NCBI RefSeq assembly: GCF_900109995.1
Contig: NZ_FOCB01000001.1
Span: forward strand, 62,001-126,000
Source: Pseudomonas sp. ok272
GTDB taxonomy: Bacteria > Pseudomonadota > Gammaproteobacteria > Pseudomonadales > Pseudomonadaceae
Direction of reading: 5' to 3'
Length of the DNA: 64,000 nucleotides
Shown piece by piece: positions 37,068-47,942 of this stretch. How positions within the stretch are numbered: the first letter of the stretch is position 1; each line of letters starts with the position of its first letter. The translations under genes and the position numbers were made by a program. The notes beneath the pieces were generated by a model, which saw only the letters and a program-made list of their open reading frames with translations, ran no database searches and was not told the DNA's origin.

Positions 37068-38372
37068 ATGACTCAGACCACCCCCACGCTTAGCTGGGTT
37101 GCCTCCGCCAACGGCCACGCGGATTTCCCGTTGCAGAACCTGCCACTGGGCGTATTCAGCACCCAGGGCTCGGCGCCCCGCAGTGGTGTGGCCATCGGCG
37201 AGCACATTTTTGACCTGGAAGCCGCGCTGGACGCCGGCCTGTTCGAGGGTGCAGCACGCTCGGCGGTCGAGGCCACTCGCGGTGGCCAGTTGAACGGGTT
37301 CTTCGACCTTGGTCGCGGCGCCCGGGTGGCCCTGCGTGAACGCCTGCTGGAGCTGCTGGCAGAGGGCAGTTCCCTGCACGGCAAGATCCAGGCCCAAGGC
37401 GCAAAGCTGCTGCCATTGGCTGCCGATTGCCAGATGCACCTGCCGGCGAAGATCAACGACTACACCGATTTCTATGTGGGCATCGAGCACGCGCAAAACG
37501 TCGGCAAGCTGTTCCGCCCGGACAATCCGCTGTTGCCGAACTATAAGTACGTGCCGATTGGCTACCACGGTCGCGCGTCGACCATTCGCCCCTCCGGCGC
37601 CGATGTACGTCGCCCCAAGGGGCAGACCTTGCCAGCCGGGCAGACCGAGCCCACCTTTGGTCCGTGCGCACGGCTGGACTATGAATTGGAGTTGGGGATC
37701 TGGATTGGCCAGGGCAACGAGATGGGGGATTCGATTGCCATCGGCGATGCCGCCGAGCATATCGCCGGGTTCTGCCTGCTCAACGACTGGTCGGCCCGTG
37801 ATATCCAGGCCTGGGAATACCAGCCACTGGGCCCGTTCCTGTCGAAAAGCTTTATCACTAGTGTCTCGCCCTGGGTGGTCACTGCTGAAGCCCTGGAGCC
37901 CTTTCGACGTGCGCAACCGGCCCGCCCGCAAGGCGATCCGCAACCGTTGCCGTACCTGTTCGATGCGCGCGACCAGGCGTCGGGGGCTTTCGACATCGAG
38001 CTGGAAGTGTTGCTGCTGACCGAAGCCATGCGCGAGCAGAACCTGCCGGCCCATCGCCTGACGCTGAGCAACACCCGGCACATGTACTGGACCGTGGCGC
38101 AGTTGGTTGCGCACCACAGTGTCAACGGCTGCCAATTGCAGGCCGGCGACCTGTTCGGTTCGGGCACGCTGTCCGGCCCTGAGAGTGGCCAGTTCGGCAG
38201 CCTGCTGGAAATCACCGAAGGTGGTAAAAAGCCGATTGAGCTGGCCTCGGGCGAGGTGCGCAAGTTCCTCGAAGATGGCGATGAAATCATCCTGCGCGCC
38301 CGTTGCAGCCGCGACGGTTTTGCCTCCATTGGCTTTGGCGAGTGCCGTGGCACGGTCACGCCGGCACGCTAG
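37068..38372 (+). CDS. fahA: Fumarylacetoacetase
   Basis: This enzyme (HmgB) hydrolyses fumarylacetoacetate to fumarate and acetoacetate, the last step of the pathway. The 434-residue protein has an N-terminal SH3-like domain (about 1-120) and the FAH catalytic domain with DYTDFYVGIEHAQNVGKLF, the metal-binding LDYELELGIW and LLNDWSARDIQAWEY. Three bases separate it from hmgA, so they share one mRNA. Confidence 0.97.
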   Translation: MTQTTPTLSWVASANGHADFPLQNLPLGVFSTQGSAPRSGVAIGEHIFDLEAALDAGLFEGAARSAVEATRGGQLNGFFDLGRGARVALRERLLELLAEGSSLHGKIQAQGAKLLPLAADCQMHLPAKINDYTDFYVGIEHAQNVGKLFRPDNPLLPNYKYVPIGYHGRASTIRPSGADVRRPKGQTLPAGQTEPTFGPCARLDYELELGIWIGQGNEMGDSIAIGDAAEHIAGFCLLNDWSARDIQAWEYQPLGPFLSKSFITSVSPWVVTAEALEPFRRAQPARPQGDPQPLPYLFDARDQASGAFDIELEVLLLTEAMREQNLPAHRLTLSNTRHMYWTVAQLVAHHSVNGCQLQAGDLFGSGTLSGPESGQFGSLLEITEGGKKPIELASGEVRKFLEDGDEIILRARCSRDGFASIGFGECRGTVTPAR

Positions 38373-38383
38373 GAGACCAGACC

Positions 38384-39022
38384 ATGGAACTGTTTACCTA
38401 CTACCGTTCGACCTCGTCGTATCGAGTGCGCATTGCCCTGGCGCTCAAAGGACTGGATTACACCGCGCTGCCGGTCAACCTGATCGCGCCGCAAGGAGGC
38501 GAGCACAAGCAAGCGGCTTACCTGGCCCTCAATCCACAGGGCCGGGTGCCGGCCTTGCGCACGGATGAAGGGGCATTGCTGATCCAGTCGCCGGCGATCA
38601 TCGAGTACCTGGAGGAGCGTTATCCACAGGTGCCGCTGCTGTCGTCGGACCTCGTCACCCGTGCCCATGAGCGCGCCGTGGCGGCGTTGATTGCGTGCGA
38701 TGTGCATCCGTTGCACAACGTCAGCGTGCTCAATCACCTGCGCCAGCTCGGGCACGACGAACCGCAAGTGCTGCAGTGGATCGGTCACTGGATCAGTCAG
38801 GGACTGGCGGCGGTCGAGCAGTGGGTGGGCGATGACGGCTACTGCTTTGGACCCGCGCCGGGAGTGGCAGACGTGTACCTGATGCCACAGCTGTACGCCG
38901 CTGAGCGTTTTAATCTGTCCCTTGAGGCCTACCCACGGATTCGCCGGGTCGCCGCCCTGGCGACGCAGCATCCGGCCTTCATCAAGGCCCATCCGGCCAA
39001 TCAGCCCGATACTCCGAAGTAA
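38384..39022 (+). CDS. maiA: Maleylacetoacetate isomerase
   Basis: A 212-residue zeta-class glutathione transferase that isomerises maleylacetoacetate to fumarylacetoacetate with glutathione (HmgC). The active-site motif YYRSTSSYRVRIAL with SSCR-like serine is at residues 6-19, and IQSPAIIEYLEERYP is the glutathione-binding helix region. ATG 38384 is preceded by AGGAGA. It ends the hmg operon 11 bases after fahA. Confidence 0.96.
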   Translation: MELFTYYRSTSSYRVRIALALKGLDYTALPVNLIAPQGGEHKQAAYLALNPQGRVPALRTDEGALLIQSPAIIEYLEERYPQVPLLSSDLVTRAHERAVAALIACDVHPLHNVSVLNHLRQLGHDEPQVLQWIGHWISQGLAAVEQWVGDDGYCFGPAPGVADVYLMPQLYAAERFNLSLEAYPRIRRVAALATQHPAFIKAHPANQPDTPK

Positions 39023-39035
39023 CTCGCAGGCTGGT

Positions 39036-39122
39036 GTGGGAGCGAGCCTGCTCGCGATAGCGTCGTGCAGGCTGCCACGATGCCGACTGGCAGGGCCTCT
39101 TCGCGAGCCTGCTCGCGCCCAC
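39036..39122. repeat. REP pair
   Basis: Opposed REP units at 39036-39057 and 39098-39122 lie in the convergent gap between maiA and the SirB1-like gene. Confidence 0.8.
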
Positions 39123-39130
39123 ATGTAGCC

Positions 39131-39934
39131 TCAGTGGACGATGGAGTTGGGCGGCAGATGCCCCAGCCGTTCGGTCAGGCGGATGCGCTGGATCGGATCG
39201 TCGCAAAGCAGCAGCGCGTGCTCCAGGTCGAAGCGTTCGGCGTTGGGACAGTCCAGCCGTTGATACAGGCTGGCGCGAGCCAGGTAGTCGGCGGTGCTGG
39301 CGTTGCCCATTTCCAGGACCCGTTCGGCGTCGATCAGCGCGTTGATGCTGTCGTCGTTGGCCAGGTACAACTGGCGCAGGTTGCGTGACAGGCGCTGGAG
39401 CATCTGGAAGGGGTCGCTGGTCAGGACATGTTCGGCCTTGAGCGGCAAGTGCGGGCCGTACTGGCGTTGTAACAAGTCTCGACAATCGTTGGGATACAAG
39501 CGCCGACCACCGCAGGGGTCCAGCAGGTGATCGGCCCCCGGCACCCGCAACAGGAAGTGTCCGGGGAAGTTGACCCCGACCAGCGGAATCTCCAGTCGTC
39601 GCGCCAACTCCAGGGCAATCAACCCCAGGGTCAGCGGTTGCCCGCGACGCCGTTCCAGGACCCTGTTGAGCAAGGCTGCCTGTGGCCGTAGCGGGGTGGC
39701 TTCGTCCTGCTGATAGCCCATGTCATTGAGCCGGCGCAACAACGGTTGGCCCAGTTCGCTGACCGGCAGCATCGGCAAGCCGGCACTGACGCGCTGCTGC
39801 AAATCGTTGAACTGTTCCAGTAGCGCCTCGGGCTTCACCTCGGGATCGTGCTCGGCAGCCATCCACAGCGCGGCTTCGAAGAGCGCTGGTGGCGAGCGGT
39901 GCAGGCAGGCGAAAAAAGCGTGGCGCGGTTTCAT
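39131..39934 (-). CDS. SirB1-family protein (transglutaminase-like)
   Basis: A 267-residue SirB1/YchA-family protein: an N-terminal transglutaminase-like domain (about 30-170) and a C-terminal TPR-like helical part (about 180-260). It includes RRGQPLTLGLIALELARRL and GVNFPGHFLLRV, the conserved core. The transglutaminase Cys is not evident, so it is probably not an enzyme. Function in pseudomonads is unknown. Confidence 0.85.
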   Translation of the reverse strand: MKPRHAFFACLHRSPPALFEAALWMAAEHDPEVKPEALLEQFNDLQQRVSAGLPMLPVSELGQPLLRRLNDMGYQQDEATPLRPQAALLNRVLERRRGQPLTLGLIALELARRLEIPLVGVNFPGHFLLRVPGADHLLDPCGGRRLYPNDCRDLLQRQYGPHLPLKAEHVLTSDPFQMLQRLSRNLRQLYLANDDSINALIDAERVLEMGNASTADYLARASLYQRLDCPNAERFDLEHALLLCDDPIQRIRLTERLGHLPPNSIVH

Positions 39935-40118
39935 GAGTATCTCCGGCGAATGCCCCGTTTTAGCCCCGTCGCCGGCATTCGTCCAGTGCCTTGCACAACG
40001 TGTTACAGGTTATGCCCCAAAGCCGTTGCCAGCGCGCTGGCTTATTCCGGCGTGCTCCAGCAAATTCTGGGCGCAAGCCTATACTGGCGACTACCGTAAG
40101 TGATTCGGGAGCCCTACG

Positions 40119-41138
40119 ATGTTCGCTCTCATGCAAAGCACCCGCCTTGAATCGCTGCACCTGAGCGTTGACCCGGTGACGGGGTTGAAAGCGGTGATTG
40201 CCATTCATTGCAGCCGTCCCGGGCCTGCCCTTGGAGGCTGTCGTTACCTTGCCTACCCCAATGATGAAAGCGCCATAACGGACGCCGCGCGCCTGGCACA
40301 AGGCATGAGCTACAAGGCAGCCCTGGCCGGGTTGCCGCTGGGCGGCGGCATGGCGGTGATCATCCGTGCGGCCCATGTCGAGAACCGTGGTGCGTTGTTT
40401 GAAGCCTTCGGACGTTGCATCGAGCAACTCGACGGTCGCTACATCACCGCGATCGACAGCGGCACGTCGGTGGCCGACATGGACTGCATCGCCCAGCACA
40501 CCCGGCATGTCACCAGCACCACCGCCTCGGGCGATCCGTCGCCGCATTCGGCCATGGGCGTGTTCACGGGCATCCGCGCCACGGCCATGGCCCGCTTGGG
40601 CAGCGATAACCTGGAGGGGTTGCGGGTGGCGATCCAGGGCTTGGGCAACGTCGGTTATGCCCTCGCCGAACAACTGCATGCCGCCGGTGCCGAGCTGTTG
40701 GTCAGTGATATCGATGTGGGCAAGGTGCAACTGGCCATGGAGCAGTTCGGGGCGCACCCGATTGCCAACGATGCGTTGCTCAGCACCCCGTGCGACATCC
40801 TCGCGCCGTGTGGCCTGGGCGGAGTGCTCAACAGCCACAGCGTGGCGCAACTGCGCTGTGCTGCCGTGGCGGGCTCGGCCCACAACCAACTGACGAACCT
40901 GCAGGTGGCCGATCAACTGGAAAACCGCGGCATTCTTTATGCGCCGGACTATGTGATCAACTCCGGCGGACTGATTTATGTCGCCCTCAAGCATCGGGAT
41001 GCGCCGTTATCGGCCATCACCGCCCACCTGTCGAAAATCAGCACGCGCCTGACCGAAGTCTTCGCCCATGCCCAAGCGGAAAAACGCTCGCCAGCCCGAG
41101 TGGCGGACGAGTTGGCGGAGCGTTTGCTCTATCGGTGA
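40119..41138 (+). CDS. Leucine dehydrogenase homologue with catalytic Lys replaced by Met
   Basis: A 339-residue Glu/Leu/Phe/Val dehydrogenase. Family members oxidatively deaminate branched-chain or aromatic amino acids with NAD+. The substrate-carboxylate lysine is present (Lys66 in GMSYKAALAG), as are the catalytic-Asp region DSGTSVADMD and the NAD motif GLGNVGYALAEQL. The second essential lysine should sit 12 residues after Lys66, in GGGKxVI. Here it is Met78 (GLPLGGGMAVI, codon ATG at 40350-40352). If the sequence is correct, normal dehydrogenase activity is unlikely. The rest of the protein looks intact. Confidence 0.9.
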   Translation: MFALMQSTRLESLHLSVDPVTGLKAVIAIHCSRPGPALGGCRYLAYPNDESAITDAARLAQGMSYKAALAGLPLGGGMAVIIRAAHVENRGALFEAFGRCIEQLDGRYITAIDSGTSVADMDCIAQHTRHVTSTTASGDPSPHSAMGVFTGIRATAMARLGSDNLEGLRVAIQGLGNVGYALAEQLHAAGAELLVSDIDVGKVQLAMEQFGAHPIANDALLSTPCDILAPCGLGGVLNSHSVAQLRCAAVAGSAHNQLTNLQVADQLENRGILYAPDYVINSGGLIYVALKHRDAPLSAITAHLSKISTRLTEVFAHAQAEKRSPARVADELAERLLYR

Positions 41139-41274
41139 GGGCGGGGCTACCGGGTTTATCCGCATCGACACCGCCAGTGAGCTTTTTTTGTCACGTCGTG
41201 CTTGTGGTTGTCCGGGGTTTGATCGGCAAGGTGTCGGCCTAAAACCTATTGCCGATGAACGAGGAGGGTCGTGT

Positions 41275-43065
<1,791 letters not shown>

Positions 43066-43093
43066 CGCGCCACGGGGTTGCATGGCAGGCATG

Positions 43094-43125
43094 AAAAAGG
43101 CCCTGGATCGTCTGATTCAGGGCCT
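43094..43125 (-). terminator. Intrinsic terminator after yebG
   Basis: AGGCCCTG and CAGGGCCT form an 8-bp stem around a 12-base loop; on the minus strand the stem runs into five T. It ends yebG and may also stop the convergent acyl-CoA dehydrogenase transcript. Confidence 0.75.
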
Positions 43126-43143
43126 ATTCAATTCAGGGGCTGC

Positions 43144-43473
43144 TTACTTCGCGGCTTTGGCCTTGCTCGGTTTGGCCGGCTCGACAGGCTCGGCTGACTC
43201 TATCGGCGCGGCGGCGGGAGCCGGTGCACTGAGCAATTCAGCGAGGGCATCGGGCTGGCTCTTGAACGCCTTGGCGAAGACATCGCGGTTCTTCGCCATG
43301 TAGATCCCGGCTTCTTCCACTTGCTGTTCGGTCAGTGACGGAACGGCTCTTTGCAACACCTCGGACAGCAATTCGGCCAGTTCGAGCATTTTGTCATGAC
43401 GGTCAGCTTCGGCTTTATCCATGAACAAGCGCTCCAGATCTCGGCTGCTGCGGTATACCACTTCGACGGCCAT
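43144..43473 (-). CDS. yebG: SOS-regulated YebG family protein
   Basis: A 109-residue YebG protein, a small DNA-damage-inducible protein of unknown mechanism. The conserved part is MAVEVVYRSSRDLERLFMDK followed by ADRHDKMLELAELL (residues 1-37), and the C-terminus is a low-complexity Ala/Pro/Lys tail (about 80-109) suited to nucleic-acid contact. A perfect LexA box lies 44 bases upstream, so SOS control is well supported. Confidence 0.93.
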   Translation of the reverse strand: MAVEVVYRSSRDLERLFMDKAEADRHDKMLELAELLSEVLQRAVPSLTEQQVEEAGIYMAKNRDVFAKAFKSQPDALAELLSAPAPAAAPIESAEPVEPAKPSKAKAAK

Positions 43474-43516
43474 TTACCACCTCATATGCCTTCACGTTAG
43501 TTATTGCGTGCGACTA

Positions 43517-43532
43517 CTGTATTTATATACAG
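43517..43532. promoter_or_regulatory. LexA (SOS) box of yebG
   Basis: CTGTATTTATATACAG matches the CTGT-N8-ACAG LexA consensus exactly and lies just upstream of yebG. Confidence 0.93.
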
Positions 43533-43757
43533 CGCAAAGGATAGGCGAATCCCTGCGCTTTGGGTAGTGGCTTTTTAATGTAGACCGGTTTCGGGGTTTG
43601 TCAGCTCAAGGGGAGCCGGCTGCTGGCCGTGGGCAAACGTGTCCGCTTGCGGTCCGTCGTCATCTCACTCACCGTAGCTGGCTTTGTTTCTGCATGCAGA
43701 ACAACGGTCACGTCGAACCCGCATCATCCACGCGAACTGAGCTAAGGAACCATCATC

Positions 43758-44258
43758 GTGAAAATCAATTGGGCGGAGAAACTTCGCCAGAACGTGCATG
43801 AGCTGGCCGAGTCGCTGGGCAATCTCTTCGTCGAGACGTTCCATTACCTGGCGCTGTTCGCGATTGGCGCGGTGACAGCCTGGGCGGCGGTCATGGAGTT
43901 CCTGGGGATGATCGAGCAGGGTCGCATCAAGATTGATGACATCTTGCTGCTGTTCATCTACCTGGAGCTGGGGGCGATGGTCGGGATCTACTTCAAGACC
44001 AACCACATGCCGGTGCGCTTCCTGATCTATGTGGCGATCACCGCGCTGACACGCCTGTTGATCTCCAATGTGTCGCACCACAACCCGCCGGACCTGGGCA
44101 TCATCTACCTGTGCGGTGGGATTCTGCTGCTGGCGTTTGCGATCCTGGTGGTGCGCTATGCCTCATCGCAGTTCCCGTCGGTGAAGGTTGCCCATCCGCA
44201 ACGCAAGACCGATGGGCCGGCCAGTGAGCACTCGGACGTCGAGAAGGGCGAGTCATAG
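43758..44258 (+). CDS. psiE: Phosphate-starvation-inducible protein PsiE
   Basis: A 166-residue inner-membrane protein of the PsiE family with four hydrophobic segments (about 25-55, 60-80, 90-110 and 115-140). The start is GTG 43758, with AAGGA upstream. The C-terminal soluble tail is longer than in E. coli PsiE. No Pho box was recognised upstream, so control by phosphate here is not shown by the sequence. Confidence 0.87.
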   Translation: MKINWAEKLRQNVHELAESLGNLFVETFHYLALFAIGAVTAWAAVMEFLGMIEQGRIKIDDILLLFIYLELGAMVGIYFKTNHMPVRFLIYVAITALTRLLISNVSHHNPPDLGIIYLCGGILLLAFAILVVRYASSQFPSVKVAHPQRKTDGPASEHSDVEKGES

Positions 44259-44508
44259 GGCTGGCGGGCACCCAGCGCTTGATGGGTAATTGTGAGGAAT
44301 TGTTGCGGTATTTCGGGGCGACCTAACTCCCGACCATAACAGTGCTTTTGCCCGTTGTCCGGCTTTATTTGCATGGGGAAATTTATCTTTTTTTAGGGGT
44401 TGAATTGTTTCTCGGACTGCCCAACTCTGTAGTTAAGAGGTCACGGACATTCAGGTTCCAAACGCTACACCGGGCCTCTCGCGAGCTAGCTGAAATAAGG
44501 GATGAACT

Positions 44509-44919
44509 ATGCAAATCCAAGTCAATAGCGATAACCATATTCAAAGCAGCATCCGACTGGAGGAGTGGGTACGTACTACCATTGAGAGCACGCTCGAACG
44601 TTACGAAGAAGACCTGACACGGGTCGAAGTTCACCTTCGCGACGAGAACGGAGATAAACCCGGACCCCACGATATGCGCTGCCAGCTTGAGGCGCGGCCG
44701 AAAGGCCATCAACCGGTATCCGTGACGCATAAGGCCGATACCCTGGAACAGGCGATCGAAGGGGCGGCGACCAAGCTTGAGCATGCGCTGGAGCATCTGT
44801 TCGGCAAGCTGCGCGGCAAGCGCGCCACCGTGACCCCGCTCCCATCTGGCGCTCACGCCGATGCGTTGCTCGAGGAAGAGTTTCTCGAGAACGAACAGGC
44901 CGCACTCAATCGAGCCTGA
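44509..44919 (+). CDS. HPF/RaiA-family ribosome-associated protein
   Basis: A 136-residue protein with the beta-alpha-beta-beta-beta-alpha fold of hibernation-promoting factor and RaiA (residues about 1-105), starting MQIQVNSDNHIQ and with VEVHLRDENGDKPGPHDMRC. A short acidic tail follows instead of a long HPF C-terminal domain. Ribosome binding or translation inhibition under stress is inferred from the family; the group is distinct from the rpoN-linked hpf gene. Confidence 0.85.
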   Translation: MQIQVNSDNHIQSSIRLEEWVRTTIESTLERYEEDLTRVEVHLRDENGDKPGPHDMRCQLEARPKGHQPVSVTHKADTLEQAIEGAATKLEHALEHLFGKLRGKRATVTPLPSGAHADALLEEEFLENEQAALNRA

Positions 44920-44946
44920 TAGACCTTAACCACCGCCAACGACAAA

Positions 44947-44971
44947 GGGCCTGCAATCGCAGGCCCTTTTT
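44947..44971 (+). terminator. Intrinsic terminator after the HPF-like gene
   Basis: GGGCCTGC and GCAGGCCC form a perfect 8-bp stem with AATC loop, followed by five T. Confidence 0.9.
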
Positions 44972-45165
44972 GTTTGGTGCCCGGAACGCCACGGGGTTGT
45001 TTGAGTTCACGCATCATCTGGAGGCGCCGTTGGGGATCGTTGCAGGCGATAAGACTTCTTTCTATGGCGCTCCAGGCTGTTGGTGTCCTGGCGGATGCCG
45101 GGTAACGAGGGACCGCGCGGCACACGCCGGGTCGCCTGACTCTCTTTGCGTTGAAGCGGATGGTC

Positions 45166-45191
45166 CCTTCGCGAGCAGGCTCGCTTCCACC
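45166..45191. repeat. Single REP unit
   Basis: One REP unit (CTTCGCGAGCAGGCTCGCTT core) just past the 3' end of the AraC-family regulator gene, in the gap after the HPF-like gene. Confidence 0.75.
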
Positions 45192-45209
45192 CAGCGTGCA
45201 CCTCTGGGG

Positions 45210-46085
45210 CTAGCGCAAAAACGCCTGCCGATATTCCCCCGGCGTGCCCTTCATGGCCTGGCGAAAGCGGTTGGTGAAGTGGCTGGCGCTGGAGAAGCCG
45301 CAGGCCAGGGCGATCTCGCCCAGCGGTTGCGCGGTTGAGCGCAACAGGTGCCGGGCGTGCTCCAGGCGGCGCGCCAGCAGGTATTGATGGGGCGGCAGGC
45401 CGAAGCTTTGGCGAAACATGCGGGCGAAGTGGTACTCGGACAACGTGCACATCGCCGCCAGTTGGCCGAGGCTGATGGGGTCGCCCAGGTGACTGTCGAT
45501 GAACGCCACCAACTGCCGCCGTTGATGGGCTGCCAGCCCACCCTTGAGGCGCAAGCCCTCGCGCAGGCCGACCTGATTGAGCAGGGTGTGGCTGAGCATT
45601 TCATGGGCCAGGCTGCTGGTCAGCAGGCGTTCGCCGGGCTCTTGCCAATTCAAGTGGATCAACTGGTGGAAGCGTTGCGCTTGCAGCGGGTCGTCGAGAA
45701 AGGTCGCTTCGTGCAAGTGCAGCGTGCGGGGTTCACGGTCCAGCAAGGTCACGCAGCCCAGGGCAAACTGCTCGGTGCTGAAGTACAAGTGGGCCAGGCG
45801 GATGTCACCGTTGATCACCCACGCTGACTGGTGATCGGCGGGCAGTACGCAGAGTTTGTCCGGTCCGCCCTTGGTGCCGGGACGGTCGCGGCGAAAGGTG
45901 CCCGTGCCGCCCGCCAGGTAGCAGGACAGGGTGTGATGCCCCGGCGCTTCATAGTCCTGGGCGTCGTGATAGTTGCTCCACAGGGCTGCGGCCATGCCGT
46001 CACCGAGCTCGGCGCTGTGCTCAAGCTGAGCATGGGGCGAGCGGTTAAGAGCTTGGAACACTTGCAGGGTTTCGAGTGACGGCAT
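45210..46085 (-). CDS. AraC-family transcriptional regulator
   Basis: A 291-residue AraC/XylS regulator with two C-terminal helix-turn-helix motifs (about residues 195-290): ISLGQLAAMCTLSEYHFARMF and IALACGFSSASHFTNRF-type (both in part). The N-terminal part is an effector-binding cupin-like domain. ATG 46085 (MPSLETLQVF) with GGAG upstream is chosen; the in-frame ATG at 46205 would leave only 17 bases to the divergent exporter start. It likely regulates the EamA exporter opposite. Confidence 0.87.
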   Translation of the reverse strand: MPSLETLQVFQALNRSPHAQLEHSAELGDGMAAALWSNYHDAQDYEAPGHHTLSCYLAGGTGTFRRDRPGTKGGPDKLCVLPADHQSAWVINGDIRLAHLYFSTEQFALGCVTLLDREPRTLHLHEATFLDDPLQAQRFHQLIHLNWQEPGERLLTSSLAHEMLSHTLLNQVGLREGLRLKGGLAAHQRRQLVAFIDSHLGDPISLGQLAAMCTLSEYHFARMFRQSFGLPPHQYLLARRLEHARHLLRSTAQPLGEIALACGFSSASHFTNRFRQAMKGTPGEYRQAFLR

Positions 46086-46222
46086 CAGCGGATCTCCAAC
46101 GCCTTGCATCCTACTCCAGCGTCCTGCCCACGGCAGCCCATCGCCCGACAAAAGCGCAAGTTTATGCAAGTGCGCAGGGGGCGAGCGCCGCAGACTGAAG
46201 GCCATCTTCAGGAGTCACCGGC

Positions 46223-47125
46223 ATGAACCTCTCGCTGTATCTACTCACCGTGCTGATCTGGGGCACCACCTGGATCGCCTTGAAACTGCAACTGGGGGTG
46301 GTGGCCATTCCCGTGTCGATCGTCTATCGCTTTGGCCTGGCGGCGCTGGTGCTGTTTGTCCTATTGCTGCTCAGTCGCAGACTGCAGGTGATGAACCGGC
46401 GCGGGCACCTGATCTGCGTGGCCCAGGGCTTGTGCCTGTTTTGCCTCAACTTCATGTGCTTCCTGAGCGCCAGCCAATGGATTCCCAGCGGCCTGGTGGC
46501 GGTGGTGTTTTCCACGGCAACCCTATGGAACGCCCTGAATGCACGGGTGTTCCTGGGCCAGAAAATCGCCCGCAATGTGCTGATGGGCGGGGCGTTGGGC
46601 TTGTGTGGCCTTGGGCTGTTGTTCTGGCCGGAGTTGGTGGGGCATACCGCGACCCCGCAGACCTTGCTGGGCCTGGGATTGGCGTTGTTGGGCACCTTGT
46701 GTTTCTCGGCTGGGAACATGCTCTCCAGCCTGCAACAGAAAGCCGGTCTCAAGCCGCTGACCACCAACGCCTGGGGCATGGCCTATGGCGCGGGGATGCT
46801 GACCCTGTATTGCCTGGTCAAGGGCATCGCGTTCGACATCGAATGGAACAGCCGATACATCGGCTCGCTGCTGTACCTGGTGATCCCGGGCTCGGTGATT
46901 GGTTTCACGGCCTACCTGACCCTGGTCGGACGCATGGGGCCGGAGCGCGCGGCGTATTGCACCGTGCTGTTTCCGGTGGTGGCGCTGAACGTGTCGGCGT
47001 TCGTCGAAGGCTATCAATGGACGGCCCCGGCATTGGCCGGCTTGGTATTGGTGATGCTGGGTAATGTGCTGGTGTTTCGTAAACCCGCGACGAAAGTTAA
47101 ACCGCTGGCGCCCACCTTGGTTTGA
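46223..47125 (+). CDS. EamA/DMT-family transporter
   Basis: A 300-residue inner-membrane exporter of the drug/metabolite transporter superfamily with about ten transmembrane segments in two EamA repeats. The family start LLTVLIWGTTWIALKLQLG is present. Substrate is unknown; amino acids or metabolites are typical. It diverges from the AraC regulator by 137 bases. Confidence 0.9.
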   Translation: MNLSLYLLTVLIWGTTWIALKLQLGVVAIPVSIVYRFGLAALVLFVLLLLSRRLQVMNRRGHLICVAQGLCLFCLNFMCFLSASQWIPSGLVAVVFSTATLWNALNARVFLGQKIARNVLMGGALGLCGLGLLFWPELVGHTATPQTLLGLGLALLGTLCFSAGNMLSSLQQKAGLKPLTTNAWGMAYGAGMLTLYCLVKGIAFDIEWNSRYIGSLLYLVIPGSVIGFTAYLTLVGRMGPERAAYCTVLFPVVALNVSAFVEGYQWTAPALAGLVLVMLGNVLVFRKPATKVKPLAPTLV

Positions 47126-47126
47126 A

Positions 47127-47639
47127 TTAACGGTCGTTCTTCAGCGCCAAGTAAATCAGCGCGGGCATCTGGAAGTCCACGATGCCCTGCGCCCACTCCA
47201 AGGCATGCCATTGCAGGATGGACATGTCCATGTCAAACCACTCATTCAAAATAACCTGGAAGATAAGGTAATAAACGACGGTGCCAGTTGTCAGGCCGGC
47301 AATCGCATACTTTTTGGCTTCGTGGAACTCTCTGCTCGATGCATTGCGCTTTTGAAAGAGTTGATAGGCGCCGACGAGGCAGCAGGTCGTGAAGATAGTT
47401 TCCAATGTAATGATCATCCAGTAAAAACGATGATGCATGATGCTCGAAGTGACCGCGCGGTAAGTCCTGGTGGAATTGCCCCGGGTGGTGTCCATGCTGA
47501 GGATGTGAGCAATGAATTCGTAGTTGGCGGTGTAATCCGTCAAGTTACTGAAGACGATAAATATGCCAAAGATACCGGCCATGAGTGCGATGATGATTTT
47601 GCTGCGTCTAATGACGCAGGTGGTGGTCATGTTAACCAT
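47127..47639 (-). CDS. DUF2165 membrane protein
   Basis: A predicted small integral membrane protein of DUF2165, with four hydrophobic segments and the family's NLTDYTANYEFIAHILSMDT and YWMIITLET parts (about residues 30-85). Function is unknown. Codon use is AT-richer than the neighbours, hinting at transfer. The start is uncertain: ATG 47639 (170 residues) or ATG 47630; neither has a strong ribosome-binding site. It ends one base after the EamA gene stop on the other strand. Confidence 0.78.
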   Translation of the reverse strand: MVNMTTTCVIRRSKIIIALMAGIFGIFIVFSNLTDYTANYEFIAHILSMDTTRGNSTRTYRAVTSSIMHHRFYWMIITLETIFTTCCLVGAYQLFQKRNASSREFHEAKKYAIAGLTTGTVVYYLIFQVILNEWFDMDMSILQWHALEWAQGIVDFQMPALIYLALKNDR

Positions 47640-47942
47640 GTTGCCTATACTCCGAAAGTAAGTAGTTGCGCAGGACAAGAGTGTCCTGCTGTTCTCGGAG
47701 TTTATAGGGTGTTGGTTTATTCGTTTTATGCACTGGGTTGCAAGTTGTTTCCCGTGGGGTGGTATTTAAATAGGGTATTTATAAGTTGCTGTGTGCAGGG
47801 CCAGTGGTGGGGAAGTTAGTGTGTGTTTAAAGTGCACTGTATCGTTACTGTCGAGACTGGTTGTGGAGGCGCCTGCCGTGCCGCGCGGCATTTTTTGGCT
47901 GACGCGCTAGCGCCTCCTCAGGTCGTCGGTCGCTGACGGGGA
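47640..47942. other. AT-rich gap holding a rightward terminator
   Basis: About 300 bases without a credible gene between DUF2165 (leftward) and ghrB (leftward). It contains a rightward terminator-like hairpin at 47874-47896, nested in a wider inverted repeat GGAGGCGC (47865-47872) / GCGCCTCC (47910-47917). A small rightward RNA is conceivable. Confidence 0.45.
47874..47896 (+). terminator. Rightward terminator-like hairpin
   Basis: TGCCG and CGGCA form a short stem around TGCCGCG, followed by six T. No rightward gene lies within 700 bases upstream except the EamA gene. Confidence 0.4.

Noticed and set aside
35772..38135. A 787-codon minus-strand frame opposite hmgA and fahA
   Set aside because: Same cause: third-position GC bias. 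No recognisable domain, while both plus-strand genes are unmistakable.
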